The notes: generated by a model not told the origin, from the letters alone. A DNA stretch of 64,000 nt from Favolaschia claudopus (GCA_037176885.1 JAWWNJ010000217.1:124001-188000), one strand, 5' to 3'; counted from the first letter of the stretch, positions 32,944 through 44,745 are shown. Program-made: numbers and translations.

Positions 32944-33890
32944 TCACCCCTTGGGTAATTTATGTAAATTTAAATACTCGCGTTTGAGTTCAGGAGCGTT
33001 TCTGAGGTCCAATTCGGAAACCCAGGTATCGTCTGCAGGTCCAAGACCTTGCCAGTGCACTCTGAACATCCGTTGATTTCCTTTTTTCCGGGACAGAGTC
33101 TTGTGACCTAGTATCGCCTCGACAACGTATTCCTCTGTCGCAGTAAGGTAGTCCCGAGTGTCAGGAAGAGTAGTGCGAGGGCCAAACTCTTCCTTCGAGA
33201 CATGGTATTTCCTCAGATGCTCCAGGTTGATTACAGGGTGCATAGGATAGGTGTCCGGCAGGCGATTCCCTATAGACCACAGGGTTTATCTTCTCCATAA
33301 CCTCAAACGGCCCAATGGTGCGCTGCACTAACTTCTTCCCCGTGGCCTCCACGTCCACCAGTTCCAAGGAGTGAGGGTTGACCAGCACATAGTCCCCTTC
33401 CTCAATATTTTCCACGGGTCTCCTTTTTATGTTGTAAGCGCGAGCTTGTCGTTCTTGAGCTAAAACGGCCGCATCCCGTGCGGCTTGACGATGGCTCTCC
33501 AGAGCCTCAATGAAGTGCTCGCCCTTCTGACTAGGCAGAAAAGGGCGCACGAGGGGATCACCTTCCGGATGCAGCAGCCCCGCTGCGCCTCGCGGATGGT
33601 ATCCGAAGAGTAAGAAATTGGGGGAGTAGGTTGTGGACGCGTGCACATTTGAGTTGTACGCGAAGGCGATCTCCCTCAACCATTTTGCCCAGGACGTACG
33701 ATCCTTAGCGACGTATGCTCGGAGCATCTACTCGATGGTAGCGTTCAGAATCTCTGTCTGGCCATCCGTCTGTGGGTGGTGCGCGGAGGACAGGGCCATG
33801 ACGCTACCATACTGCGCCACTACCGAACGCCAGAAAGCGGTAGACCATCGCTTTATCTCACAACTCCCGGTGACATGCCTCTCATCTCTT
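32944..33890 (-). pseudogene. Ty3/gypsy pol remnant: integrase C-terminal part plus chromodomain
   Basis: The minus strand reads AFWRSVVAQYG...SSAHHPQTDGQTE (integrase core), TAG at 33728-33730, then MLRAYVAKDRTSWAKWLREI and ASTTYSPNFLLFGYHPR. The linker follows, then LPDTYPMHPVINLEHLRKYH in a shifted frame near 33250, and finally a chromodomain (YVVEAILGHKTLSRKKG, FRVHWQGLGPADDTWVSELD). Chromodomain-bearing Ty3/gypsy elements (chromoviruses) use this module to target chromatin. One stop and one frameshift make it dead. Upstream reverse transcriptase is missing here; an unrelated RT scrap lies at 51400-51642. Confidence 0.85.
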
Positions 33891-33944
33891 TATGCGTGTA
33901 GAAAATCCGCCTCTCCCCTCTCTCCCAAATCCAGGTAAGTCGGA

Positions 33945-36900
33945 GTTCGTCATTGTTGTTGGAATCCACGCAGAAGACTGGAATTGGAGCAGATGTTCAA
34001 GTTGTGGGCAATTTATTCCCTGTATTTGAACCTGACTCGCATGGTAAGCGTTGAAACCACATTCTATATTCTAGCCTTCAAGGAACATCCTCAGATCCTG
34101 AACCGCCGCCGCCGATTTTGCAAGAGCCAGAGCAGCGCTCTGAGCTTCCGAATGGCCCAAAACTAGACGATATTCAATATATTTATCATCCCCATAGCAA
34201 GCGCTCTTCGGAGACTTGTACGCTTCGAGAACATCTGCAGCAGGAATCGGCACGTCGGCGCATTCCTTCCACAAACGATACACCTTGGGCCCCGTTCCAC
34301 ACCAGACTCGATTTCGAAGTTGCGGAGTTTGCTCAAGAGAATATGTTGAATTGAGCGGCTACCAACAAATTAATTACTCTCATACGACGATGTGCTGCCA
34401 ACATGGAAGATCTTACGATTGTGCATTCTGCCGACATAGATAAACAGTGGGATGCAGCAGCAAAGAAATGTACCGACGTATGTAACCCTCTCTTGCCAAC
34501 CGTACTCTCTTTTAACGGGATAAACAGTTTCAAAAGTATGATGTTGAAGTGCCGTACAAGAATAACACTGGTACAACAACGGTGGTAACCGTAAAATTCG
34601 ACATGTACGCCCGACCGCTGTGGGACTGGGCCGTGGATCTCATCAAAGATCCCTCTCTCTCTCACTACTTCGTTTAGGACAGTGTCAGGATGTTTCGACA
34701 CAATGGTACCACCTTTATACGATTCTGAAATGAACCATGGACGGCCGACGCCCTTTGGGAGATCCAGGTATGCTTAAGCTCCATTTCTCTCGCAGTATCA
34801 TGAGATTGAAACTTTTTGCAGTCAAAGCTGCCTGATAACCCTGACGCAAAACCCTGCCCGTTTATTCTGTACGCCGACAAATCAAAACTGTCTTCATTTG
34901 GAACGCAAAAGGCTTACCCAATCATCGCCCGACTGGCCAATGTCGTGGTGGGCATACGAAATAGCGATGAGTGGGGCGGAGGCCAAGTAGTAGGTGAACT
35001 TCCTGTGGTACAGTCTCTCCTCATATTGTGTGTTTCTTCATTCAGCTCTTTGTTTCCAGGTTCAAGAAGATACAGCAGAGTCTGGAAAGCCTAAATATGT
35101 TAATTTCAAGAACGCAGTGTGGCATGCTTCATTCTATAAGCTGCTGGAGTCCGTCGCTCGCCACTCCAAGACGAGGATATGAACATTGTGTGGCGATGGC
35201 AAAGAACGATGGCTCTTCCCGGTAATTTTGATCCTGGCCGCTGATTACGAGGAAGCGTAAGAGTTTTCTGGGTCCTTTATTCTTTCTTTGCGAGTCTGAC
35301 TTTTTCCCGTAGCTCAGTCATGGCGCTGATCCGTGGCTCTGGAGGCAATCACCCTTGCCCTATCTGTTTGATTCACCGCGACGATCAATCTGATTTAACC
35401 ATCATCGCTGACCTGAGAACGGCACAAGGGTCTAAAGAAGCTGTTGAAACCGCTCAGTCCTTAAGCGCTGAGGCAGGGGAGAACCTGCTGAAAGGTTTAG
35501 GGCTGCGCAAGGTCGAGGTAGGGCACTTCTCTCATTTTTTTTCTCAAGTCGTCTCATCCAGGTTCCAGAGCGCGTTTTGGAACGTCGCAAATTCCGACCC
35601 ACACCATGCTGCATCCTTCGAGCGTCTCCACTTCAATTACAGTGGGCTCGGAGGAGATCATCTAATAGGTCAGGTTAAGGCTCGTTTGGAGAATCTCGAG
35701 GGTCGAGCGGCCGCAAAAGTTGACAAACAGTAAGGCAAATTCAATGAACCTGGCCGATGATGAGATAACCTCCTCTTAGTTTCAACAGTTTCCCCCGATG
35801 GCGCAACCTCAACCACTTCCAGTCGGTCACAAATATCAGCTTCAACGACGGCTCGAAGCATGAAGACATTGCAAAAATGATGGTGTATGCCTCACACGAC
35901 GTTCTTACAGACAAAGCAGGTTTTCTTCTGCTTCAATGCTTGCGCAGCTATCTCGAAGTCGATCTCTACGTCGGCTTGGAGCTCCATACTACGGAAAAAA
36001 TCGCAGCTGGCCATCGACATCTCCAAAAGTTTGATCGACTGATGAAAGTAGGTGAATTTTCAATGGCAGAGGTCCCTACATCTAACAGATCTGCATCAGG
36101 AGTACCAAAACGCCTGTGTAAATACACCGTTCGCGGAGAAGAACTGGAATTTCCCGAAGATGCATCTCCAGCAGCACGCCTTCGACGACATTGTTCGCAA
36201 GGGAGCTAGCAGAAATTTTGGAGCTAAAATCGACGAATCGATGCATGCTGCAACAAGAGCTGCCTATCTACGACAAACAAATTTCAAGAATGTGACTCCG
36301 CAGGTGCGTTAGTAGTTTTTGCTTTGAGATAAAGAACACGGTGACAAAATTCTTTTAAGATTCTGCGCTCTCTTCATAGAATCTCGAACAGCAAGCACCT
36401 TCAGACACCGAGGCAGTGGGAAATGTGGTGGTGGGTTCCAGAAAGACACCGACCTCGTTCGCCGACTTGGAAAATGACATGAAAGAGGATGCCGCCTTCA
36501 CGCGATTCCGTCTTCGATTTGCGGAGTTCTTAAACAACTTTCTTCCAGCCTTCGGTTACGGCCTTCCGCAGGGCAAGCGTGTGGCTCTCCAACCCACTCA
36601 GGAAGTGAGACTCGACTAACTCACAGCTTTCATGTGCTTACACCCACGCAGATCATCCCATTTCAATTTCTGAAAGTCTTCTTCCAGTCACTGGAGACTT
36701 GGATCGACGATACGGACTATCTTCGCTGTAGCCCATCCTTCCACAACTCGGAACGATATGACGCAGCCCTGGTCAAAACCATCGACGGTCATATCTTTGT
36801 GCGCCTCGTTTACGTTTTCACCTACAAAATCGAGGACAAAACTCATCCATTTGCGCTGGTACAAGCTCTAGATGTCGGAACAGGCGTGAGGACGGCGAAG

Positions 36901-37101
36901 GATAAAGCGTTAGGACTATATCGTGTTCGCCAGCGCCAGCGGAAGGACTGCGAGTTTATTTCAGTCCATTCTATTGTCCGCGGCGCCTTCATTGTTCCTG
37001 ATTTCAGCCGCAAGGGAGATTATCTGGTCGTCGATATTATAGATGCGGACATGTTCTTGAGACTGCGACACTTGTATCCCGCTTATATTTCGGAATTGTG
37101 A
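33945..37101 (+). pseudogene. Plavaka-type (CACTA superfamily) transposase pseudogene
   Basis: Many exons can be joined by short introns (for example 34478-34527). Landmarks in order: IQYIYHPHSKR, PFHTRLDFEVAEFA, MYARPLWDWAVDLIKDPSLS, FILYADKSKLSSFGTQKAYP, VNFKNAVWHASFYKLLES, ERWLFPVILILAADYEEA, the finger-like HPCPICLIHRDDQ, FWNVANSDPHHAASFERLH, and the C-terminal DCEFISVHSIVRGAFIVP. This series matches the large Agaricomycete proteins I know as Plavaka transposases. In-frame stops lie at 34352-34354, 34675-34677, 34726-34728 and 35180-35182. The 5' end is cut near the gypsy remnant. The 3' half, from about 35320, is nearly free of stops. The family name is from recall and is the least certain part. 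Confidence 0.65.
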
Positions 37102-37866
37102 ATCTTTGAATGGCGAAACGTCGTCGCTTGAACTGGTACCAGTAAAACATATGCTTTGGTGAATTAGATTGCATTCAGCTAGCCTAGCTATACACAGGGA
37201 CTTCGGCAAGGGGTGTAGGTGGGGAATGACTCCACTGTCCCAGTAAGACGCATCGTCAACGCAGAACGTTCAACGTGGAAGTCTTAGAGCAAAAAAAAAT
37301 GCGTGCCCTCCGAATTCCATCCGAATGTCCCTTCACTCATTAATATTGCCCTCCCAAGTACTGTGTTTCTTGAATTCTTCGTATCCAGAGAGCAAGCTTC
37401 TTGGTCGCAGCAAAACAAGCACTGCAACAGCGCGGCCGCTAAAAGAACATTTCCAGATCAAATTTGAGGTTAAGTTTTGAAGGGGGTTAATTTGCGGGTG
37501 CAGCATGGAAGTTGGAAGCGACTTGAGCTCATTGAATGTCATTGAGAAACGAAAGTTTTCCGAAAACGGTTGTTGTCGACAGTCCCGACGATGTGTTGGG
37601 TCGAGAGCAGTACTAGTATAGGATCACGATACGAAGGTGGTAAGGGGTCAGAGTGAAGTAACGAAAAGCCTTGTATGTCGCAGAAGAGTTTGGGATACAG
37701 TAAAGCTGAGAAGAGCGGTTTCGCACTAAGCCAAGTCTTGCGTGGCGCTCGTGAGGCGCCCGTGAGAATGCCCAACACCTCATAACAGTCACGCAAGCCT
37801 GTCATGATGTTATCGTGAGAGTCTCATGACACAAATCTCTCATGAGGTAATTTTCAAATTTCCGAC

Positions 37867-38331
37867 TTAAAGTCTGCCGGGAATGGTCCCGAATACGAAG
37901 TTGAGTGCCTGGAGAAGAAGGGCACAAGCTCGGAAGGAAAGGTGATGTTTGGTGTGGAGGTATGCAACCAGGACAAGGATGCATCGAATGTATGGCAGAG
38001 GGTGTGCACCGACTGTGGCAGACTCATTGGAGCTCTCGGAATCCGCTGACGACTCAGACGAAGCCGGAGAATCGGCAATGGATGGATCAGTGGTCGAAGG
38101 TTGTGAACCGTAACTGTAATGAGTGTACGATGAGTTCAAGCTTACTTGGCTGAAAAAAATGAAAGGTACCTTGGATGAACTGAACCTGATGGATACATTC
38201 TTTCGATGCCTCGAGTGTATTTTGCCCGCGTTGGTGGACGGGCGCCGCGACTTGGGACAAGTTGACCTATATACTTCGTTGAGATCACGGTGTTGATAAG
38301 AAAAATCATCTACCTCTTGTCGTCTGCCCAC
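37867..38331 (-). pseudogene. Possible N-terminal fragment of a Tnp2-like CACTA transposon protein
   Basis: A minus-strand frame contains a Ser-rich acidic segment (SSESSADSESSNESATVG) followed by LPYIRCILVLVAYLHTKHHL and SFRACALLLQALNFVFG. That hydrophobic segment is familiar to me from the N-terminus of Agaricomycete CACTA/Tnp2-type proteins, ahead of a zinc-binding region. Nothing of the catalytic part follows. A second open frame at 37539-37805 may be another piece. Alternative: an unrelated hypothetical protein. Confidence 0.35.
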
Positions 38332-38349
38332 GACTTCCCGATGCTTGCT

Positions 38350-40284
38350 GTGAGTTGTACATCTCAGACTCTGCTGAGTGAAGAACGGTCTTTATACCTT
38401 TCAAATGATTCAAACGGATTAGAAAATACGAAATTTGCAATATTCTGTCAATTTCGGCCATTTTTGTCCGATTTCTCAATGATTCTGTCGAATTTTCTTC
38501 CCACCCTGACATCATTAGGGAGATGCGGTCGTACTCTCGACAAAATATAGTGCTCATGCGCTTGCTGAGTTTCTTATCCCTTTCTGACCCCAATAGCAGC
38601 GGTAATTGGGAAAATTTTTGAATTTTTAGTTGGTTCTTGCAGCGAAAAGAGCCGTGGGAAATTGGCCCGGTAAATTAGGTCAAATAGGCTCGTCTGAGAA
38701 GGCTTTGGTAAATTACCTCGGTTAACCAGGCGCCCCAGCTATTTCCCGCCACCCTATGGCGAAGAAGGTGAAAAAAAATTGACAGCTCAATGAATGCCAC
38801 GGTCGGACGTACCGGGCCACCGGCCGTCGGAGATATTACCATATATGGTGTGCCTTATCACTCCGATCAAAAGTTGAGCTCGCGCAATTTTCTTTGAAAA
38901 GTCTCATAGATTTCGGGAACAGCTGTAAGTTAGCACTGTAAGCATTGTACATGTAGTTACAATGTACTTACCCCCTGTCGTAGTCGCATCTGATTCATTC
39001 CCTTCTTGCCTTCTACCACCATCTCAACACTTGTGTGTATTGACCAAAAGGGTCAGTTTTTTGTGCCAGGGTGATGGCTCTGGATCCGTTCTGTACATAC
39101 AGTGGCGGCGGGTAGTCTCGGATACCCAGACGTATACAAGCAATTCGAGTGAGTCGTAGGACACCTTTCGGAGGTGTTTCCATATATGGTGAATAGAGGA
39201 CATTTTTGACGTTTGATTGATCTTGGGAATGTGGGAAAATGGTGGGGCTTGTATACGTCTGGGCCGATTGAGCCGTGACACCTACCATCACCAGAGATGA
39301 TAGACAGGAAATTGTTTTGGGGTACGCGGGATGGGCACGCTTCAATTCTCCTCCGACGGAGGAGATTGTTGCCCGGCAGCGTATTTGCCGAGAGCCGGGA
39401 GGCTCTGCCGACTTCAGAATATGCTTGTTTAAGAGCACTTATTTTCAAATCTCCTTCAGAGTAGGCAGTAACTTGAGCAGATGATGTTGAAATACTGTTC
39501 TTGTAAAATAATAAGGTCACACACACTCTTAGTCTCTCGTAGACAGACGCTCTATATAATACAGCTCGCTATATAGAGTCTGTTGGTTACCGCGCCATCA
39601 CCCCCCAAAAAAGGAAATTCTCATCAATTCAACTCGTTTTCTTTTCTGTGCCCTGTTTTCTGTGGTCGGAACTTTCACAGTGCATTCCAGACATAGATTT
39701 GAAACACATGCACCCTTTTCCATCTTAGGATACCTCGAAAATTGACACTTTTTGGGCAAGACTTCCCAACCATCTTTGGCCCAGTTCTCCTCAATGAATG
39801 GACCTATCTTTCTCGATCTTGCCTCCACAGGGAGTGGATTTGCCGTTCCAATGGATCTGTGCCCTTCGCTACCAGACGGCGATGGCAAGGGCAGATTAGG
39901 GGTAGTTTGATAAAAATTTCCTTTTTTGGGGGTGACATCAGATTTTGCCGCCACTGTAGCATCTGAGAAGTTGTCAGGTTTCAAACTGCTTCGAGTTCAG
40001 TTCACATTGTACATTTTGCAGACAAAAGCAAAGAGATAATCAGTTCAAAGTGATTCCTCAGCTTGCTAGATGGTGCAGGACGTGTTCATGGCGCGAGAAT
40101 CCAAAAAGTTGAACGACCCAAGAGAAATGATCGGGCCGAAATCCATCAGGCACGGGTGCAGTCCCATGCCCAAATAAGGAGAGGAAGCATCTCGTTTTTC
40201 TGGTGCTAAGAACTGTTTTTGAGTAACAGATCCAAAACCGGTCTCGAGGTGCCATCACCTCGATTACCATACGTGGTGGGGCTG
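38350..40284. other. No recognised gene; one short inverted repeat
   Basis: CACCCCCCAAAAAAGGAAAT at 39599-39618 is mirrored at about 39915-39935, so 39599-39935 may be a small mobile element, though no target duplication shows. The minus-strand frame across it (to 39984) is basic and shows no known domain. Confidence 0.4.
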
Positions 40285-40337
40285 TACGAGTCGAGGTGAG
40301 TTCAGCTCCGAGGTACCTCCACCTCGCGGCAACACTA
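40285..40337 (-). mobile_element. Solo hAT terminus
   Basis: Reverse-complemented, the segment begins TAGTGTTGCCGCGAGGTGGA and continues into CTCGGAGCTGAACTCACCTCGA. It resembles the ends of the complete hAT element at 57798-61880. The opposite end was not found. Confidence 0.55.
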
Positions 40338-40452
40338 CATGGGCGTCCACAGCCATCGCACATGAGCCAATTTTTTTTCCCCTTCGATTTGAGACATCAA
40401 TGATGGCATCAATGATGGGACCTATTTGCTATTTAGGCCGCTCACGGAATGG

Positions 40453-40734
40453 AAAAATCGGTCATTTCGAGGGCTTTATTTCGCCGGAAATAGCCTCAGA
40501 TTGCCGAGGGTTGTACTGGCCGTGGCCATCGGCTTTAATCGGTCTGGCGACGGATTTGCCATCACCCTTGGAATGGCGGGGTTGCCGACGCCGAAAAATC
40601 GGTCATTTCGAGGGCTTTATTTCGCCGGAAATAGCCTCAGATTGCCGAGGGTTTTACTGGCCGTGGCCATCGGCTTTAATCGGTCTGGCGACGGATTTGC
40701 CATCACCCTTGGAATGGCGGGGTTGCCGACGCCA
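40453..40734 (+). repeat. Two tandem copies of a 141-bp unit, family R2, copy B
   Basis: Units 40453-40593 and 40594-40734 are almost identical. Each begins AAAAATCGGTCATTTCGAGG and ends GGGGTTGCCGACGCC. Copies A (22306-22495) and C (49121-49246) contain the same modules in different arrangements. The unit length is a multiple of three, so open frames cross it, but they are not evidence of protein. Confidence 0.85.
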
Positions 40735-41652
40735 TCCACCCTCGACAAACATCACATGACGTGACTGTCACACTTCTATCTTGGGCTGCAAGTTTATTCT
40801 TCCACCACCAGGGACATTTGAGCAAATCCCTTCGACCAGACTGTTTGTTTATATGTGAAAATGTCATTAGTTCAACCACGTTCCTCTGCGCAGAGGAATT
40901 AAAAATTGATGTGTGAATGGCTTTCCATCACGGCAAGCACCGATTTCCCAACAATCAGTAATTCCACTTCAGCCGTTGGCTTTTGTATGCTGGGTATGAG
41001 GAATAAAAGTACTGTAGTATTTCGATCAATTCGCCCGGCCTGTGACCTGTGACACACCGGAACGAAATTTGACATTCGTCAATGGACCAAAAGCACCGTG
41101 ACACGCAAAAATATTCGTCAATTGCCTTGAGAACCGACCACTTTCCTCCACCCTTTGAGAAGATTATTAGGAGCGAAAAGAGGGCAGAAATTGACGATTT
41201 TCTGCTAATGATTCATTTTAGTAGCATTGCCGTCAAAAGTGCCTGATGGCTGGCCTCGGTTGGCTTGATTTGGTATGAAAAGCCGTCATTCTCCGTGGTT
41301 CCGTGTCAACGGCGATCAGGTGAAAGAATCGGCCGCAAATTGCGCACGGTTGAGCGCGCAGGAAGAAAAATACGCTTTTTTCGCCATTTTTCCGGGATTT
41401 TGCGACTTTTTTGTCACATTCGTCAATCGGCGCGGTGACCTGTGACATGCACGAAAGATTTCGTCAATTCAGGTCCCTGTGACGCGTGACAGGCGAATTG
41501 ATCGAAATAGTACAGTATCAGAACAGCAATATCTGTGATCTGGTCGAAGGATTTTGCTTCAAAGTACCGGAGAGTAGTTCTACGGAGGGGAGGTAACGAA
41601 AGAGGAAGTGTCACAATCAGACACGTGATGTTTGTCGAGGGTGGATGGCGTC
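40728..41652. mobile_element. TIR element, about 925 bp, hosting a nested MITE
   Basis: GACGCCATCCACCCTCGACA and inverse extend over about 45 bp, including AAACATCAC and GTGTCACA-type motifs. The left end overlaps the last bases of the 141-bp tandem repeat (GACGCC). The nested MITE lies at 41012-41515. No transposase was recognised. Confidence 0.75.
41012..41515. mobile_element. TA-flanked MITE, 504 bp
   Basis: Ends CTGTAGTATTTCGATCAATT and, from the right, CTGTACTATTTCGATCAATT, running on into CGCC. TA at 41010-41011 and 41516-41517. Its ends match the solo end near 29430 and are related to the 139-bp MITE at 32513. It sits inside the element at 40728-41652. Confidence 0.82.
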
Positions 41653-41694
41653 TACCGTAACCTCAATATATAACCTTGTTATATAGGCTGTAAG

Positions 41695-43130
41695 CAGTGT
41701 TGCAATTAAGGGTTAAGACCCGGGACCTCTGAGGGTTCATAAGCCTTAAGCCTTAATCAATTTACTTAATGGGTGGGGCGGCCGGTGGCCCGAGAGCCTC
41801 CAGTTTCTTACTTAAGCTGTGAACCTCTCTAATTTTTTTTAAAAAAAGTTCCCAAGACCTCAAAATCGCAAACAGACTAGTAAGTTGATTTTTCAAACCT
41901 TCAGGATTTGGCGGGTGGCTGTGCAAACGTAATGCTTATATAAGGGTGCCGGATTGGGGTGACGTCTATCTTATCCGCTACATAGGCGGAGACAAGTCTG
42001 AAGAGGCAAAAGGCCTCAGTACCTGAAGACAATATATCAACATTGAAATTTATAAACGTTATATGAAAACAAACATCACGGTTCAACTTCATAAGCCGAT
42101 TTACTTGCTTTTTTTTTGCATACTTGTGCGCCATACCGAACCAACGAGGTATTTACCTGAGCTAAGATAGACGTCACCCCAATCCGGCACCCTTATATAA
42201 GCATTACGTTTGCACAGCCACCCGCCAAATCCTGAAGGTTTGAAAAATCAACTTACTAGTCTGTTTGCGATTTTGAGGTCTTGGGAACTTTTTTTAAAAA
42301 AAATTAGAGAGGTTCACAGCTTAAGTAAGAAACTGGAGGCTCTCGGGCCACCGGCCGCCCCACCCATTAAGTAAATATATGGGGTTATGGGGTTATGAGC
42401 TTAATTTCCTTTTTGGGAAGTATTTTCGCACAGTCAAGAGGTCTCAATATCACCCAATTATTCCGCAAAATGCCTATGTGCAGCCATGATAGTATCAACA
42501 ACCTCTAAAATTCGAGTGGAGGCCCTCAAACCAGTCCTCGTGGTACGAACAGAGCCGGCGTTGTCGGCAAATGCAACTGTTTCCAAAACTGGGCTCGCAC
42601 TGCCGCAGCATCCTCGAGTCCAGATTTTGAGGCGTATGGGCATGCATATTCAACATTGCCACCCCCGAGGATATGGTCCATCCAGGAATATCGGGTGCCT
42701 TCTACGGACCCTGCTCTTATGCAAGCTACATAAATAAAATTCAACGCAAAATTCTCGGCAAGACTTGATGAGTATTACGCACCGTCACGAAATGACCTGC
42801 CAATCCACGCTGTCGTAGATGCCGGCTTCTACCAACAATTCCCTCTCATGTTCTACGCATCCCTTATAATATGTAGGGGAAGATCTGGCTGCAGTTTGGT
42901 TGGTAGTCTGAACTAACTCAATGAAATGAGCCTGCATTGGACTGGACATGGCGGGAGAGAGCAAGATAAAAGCTTAGCCGAGCTTCCCCGGCGATCAATC
43001 AATCGGTAGCCGGAGCAGCGGCCCGAGACCTTAAGACCTTATAAGCTCGGCGGCCGTTGCTCTAAGGGTTATGATAAGGCCTTAATAACCCTTAACGCAA
43101 TTAAGGCCTTATCCCTTACGGCCAACACTG
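41695..43130. mobile_element. Non-autonomous hAT element, 1,436 bp, with 8-bp target duplication
   Basis: It begins CAGTGTTGCAATTAAGGG and ends GCCAACACTG. GCTGTAAG is duplicated at 41687-41694 and 43131-43138. CAGTGTTG ends and 8-bp duplications are standard for hAT. The right part contains several AAGGCCTTA-type motifs. A large hairpin (41760-42376) fills the left half. No transposase motif was found in 42380-43060. Confidence 0.87.
41760..42376. repeat. Hairpin of about 214-bp near-perfect inverted arms
   Basis: Arms 41760-41973 and 42166-42376 are near-identical inverted copies starting TTTACTTAATGGGTGGGG. They are separated by about 190 bp. Long matching runs such as AAGGGTGCCGGATTGGGGTG show few differences, so the structure is recent or maintained. 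It may be a separate MITE inserted into the hAT element, but no duplication could be assigned. Confidence 0.85.
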
Positions 43131-43464
43131 GCTGTAAGTGGTTATAACTAACTTTCGATTTTTGCAATCTTTCCAGAACAAAAGGTGAACGAGAAGCTGT
43201 TCCCTTCAATGTTTTTACCCTTGAGATTGCAACAAATGACAGGCCAGGAGCAAAGTCTTGTCTACCCAGATCAATCACTGCTTTCTCGAGGGTTAGACCC
43301 TGACTTTTGTGAATGGTAATTGCCCAGGCTAGAGTCAGAGGGAATTGTGTTCGTGAGAATGGCAGTCCATTAGATTCCCATTCTGCTGTTCTCGGAAGAA
43401 TAGGACCAATCTGGTTGTACACCTTCCCAGACTTCAGTTGGTGGTCCTATTTTTCCTATTTTAC

Positions 43465-44203
43465 AGCTGTTTGCAAAGTTAATGGCACTTCTTGTTTTTT
43501 TGATGTAAAGAAAAGCATTTGAAACATACTGTCTTGAAGTGCTTATATCTCCCTCAATTCTCGTCCAATCCACTCAGTTGATTGCTTGTTTTGAAGCCAT
43601 CAGGCGGCGCCTCCACACCCTCGGCAATATGCCAGCCGCACTTGCCGTAACTTGATCGCATCATGCCGAGTATACACAGCTCGACTGGAAAGTGGTTCGC
43701 TTCGTTCTCACTCAGTTTTGAACATATTCTGGTGCTATAAAGGGATTATATAATCAGATTTGAGGTCAGAATTTGTCTGCAATCTCACCTTTTGGAAAAC
43801 ATGAATCAAACAGCTCGGCACTGAGAATGATGCTATGGTATGTAATTTCATTTTTAGGAAGGCGATTGGTCCTTGCCTTGCATTTTGAAAATGCAAGACT
43901 CGTTGTCTATGTTCTGGCTTCCATAATCATTCAGGTTGAAGTGATTCTGACAAGAAATGAGTAAGTTGTGTCAGTTTCAGTCTTCATATCAACGCCGATA
44001 AGTTGAAATCAAGGATCGCGAAATTTTGGAGTTAGAGGGCAACTTTAATATGGGATGAAAGCCCCGTTGATTCGCTTCAAAACGAGCCTACAAACGTGTG
44101 AATTGAGCAAGAATTGAGTGTGAAACAGAAGAAGTAAATTCGGGTGTTCAAATTGTTGTTTATTTATAAAATCATCGAAAGTGCCATTAGCTTTGCAAAC
44201 AGC
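43465..44203. mobile_element. Tc1-type MITE, family D1 derivative, 739 bp
   Basis: Ends CAGCTGTTTGCAAAGTTAAT and, from the right, CAGCTGTTTGCAAAGCTAAT, running on through GGCACTT. TA at 43463-43464 and 44204-44205. The terminal 27 bp match the ends of the 3.6-kb DD34E element at 51645-55253, so it is probably a non-autonomous relative. It lies inside an intron of the helicase pseudogene. Confidence 0.86.
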
Positions 44204-44745
44204 TGTAAAGCATTTGACAGACTGAACTTGGAAACACATACCTGTATATTCCGGACAGTGTACAAACACGACAGCTGGCAAATCTTTCCTTGGGCTGCCT
44301 GGCAAGTACCAATTTTTTTTTGACAACACCCTGAGTCCCATTGACTAACCCCTTTGATGTTCACACTAGAAAGATCTCTGCCTCCAACCCCTCAGCATCC
44401 TCAGCTGATGCTTTCCTAGATTTTGCTCCGTTAACACGGTGATGCTTAGCTCTGCAGCAAGCCACAGGCTTATTGAGTGCTGCTACATAACTGTGTTTTG
44501 TCAACCGCTTCTTTGGTCGCAAGTAAATGCAAGACTTCACGAAATTCATCTTGCTCTAAAGGAGACAAATTCTGCCAAAACCGGGTTGAATACATCTCGT
44601 GATCCTCTGCAGTGGTTTCGTAAGTTCGAAGCCGCATCAGTGCATCTCTGAACGCAAATACAGTATAGAGCTGTCGGACTATCTATCCATCCATCGGACA
44701 TGATGCATGAGGCTCAAGCAAGGTTGAGCATGCTGCAACTTAATA

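Larger units (their letters stand above)
41679..44675 (-). pseudogene. PIF1-type helicase gene, broken by two transposon insertions
   Basis: Minus-strand pieces in order: FAFRDALMRLRTYETT, EMYSTRFWQNLSPLEQDEF, VAALNKPVACCRAKHHRVNG, SRKASAEDAEGLEAEIFL, TSKGLVNGTQGVV, LPAVVFVHCPEYTG, then GPPTEVWEG after an intron, IGPILPRTAEWESNG, and TQFPLTLAWAITIHKSQGLT, the helicase motif VI region. It ends FVAISRVKTLKG...LERLQK. This is the C-terminal half of a PIF1/Helitron-type helicase. There are frameshifts near 44490 and 43425 and a TGA near 44358. A MITE (43465-44203) lies in the intron. A hAT element (41695-43130) sits 13 bases before the original stop TAA at 41679-41681. The N-terminal half with Walker A is absent. 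A stand-alone PIF1 paralogue or a Helitron are both possible. Confidence 0.78.

Noticed and set aside
39598..39984. Minus-strand 128-residue frame
   Set aside because: Basic and without a domain; it overlaps a short inverted repeat and may be an exon, but nothing supports a gene call.
40400..40764. Long plus-strand frames over 40400-40764
   Set aside because: They cross the 141-bp tandem repeat, whose length is divisible by three; no domain is present.
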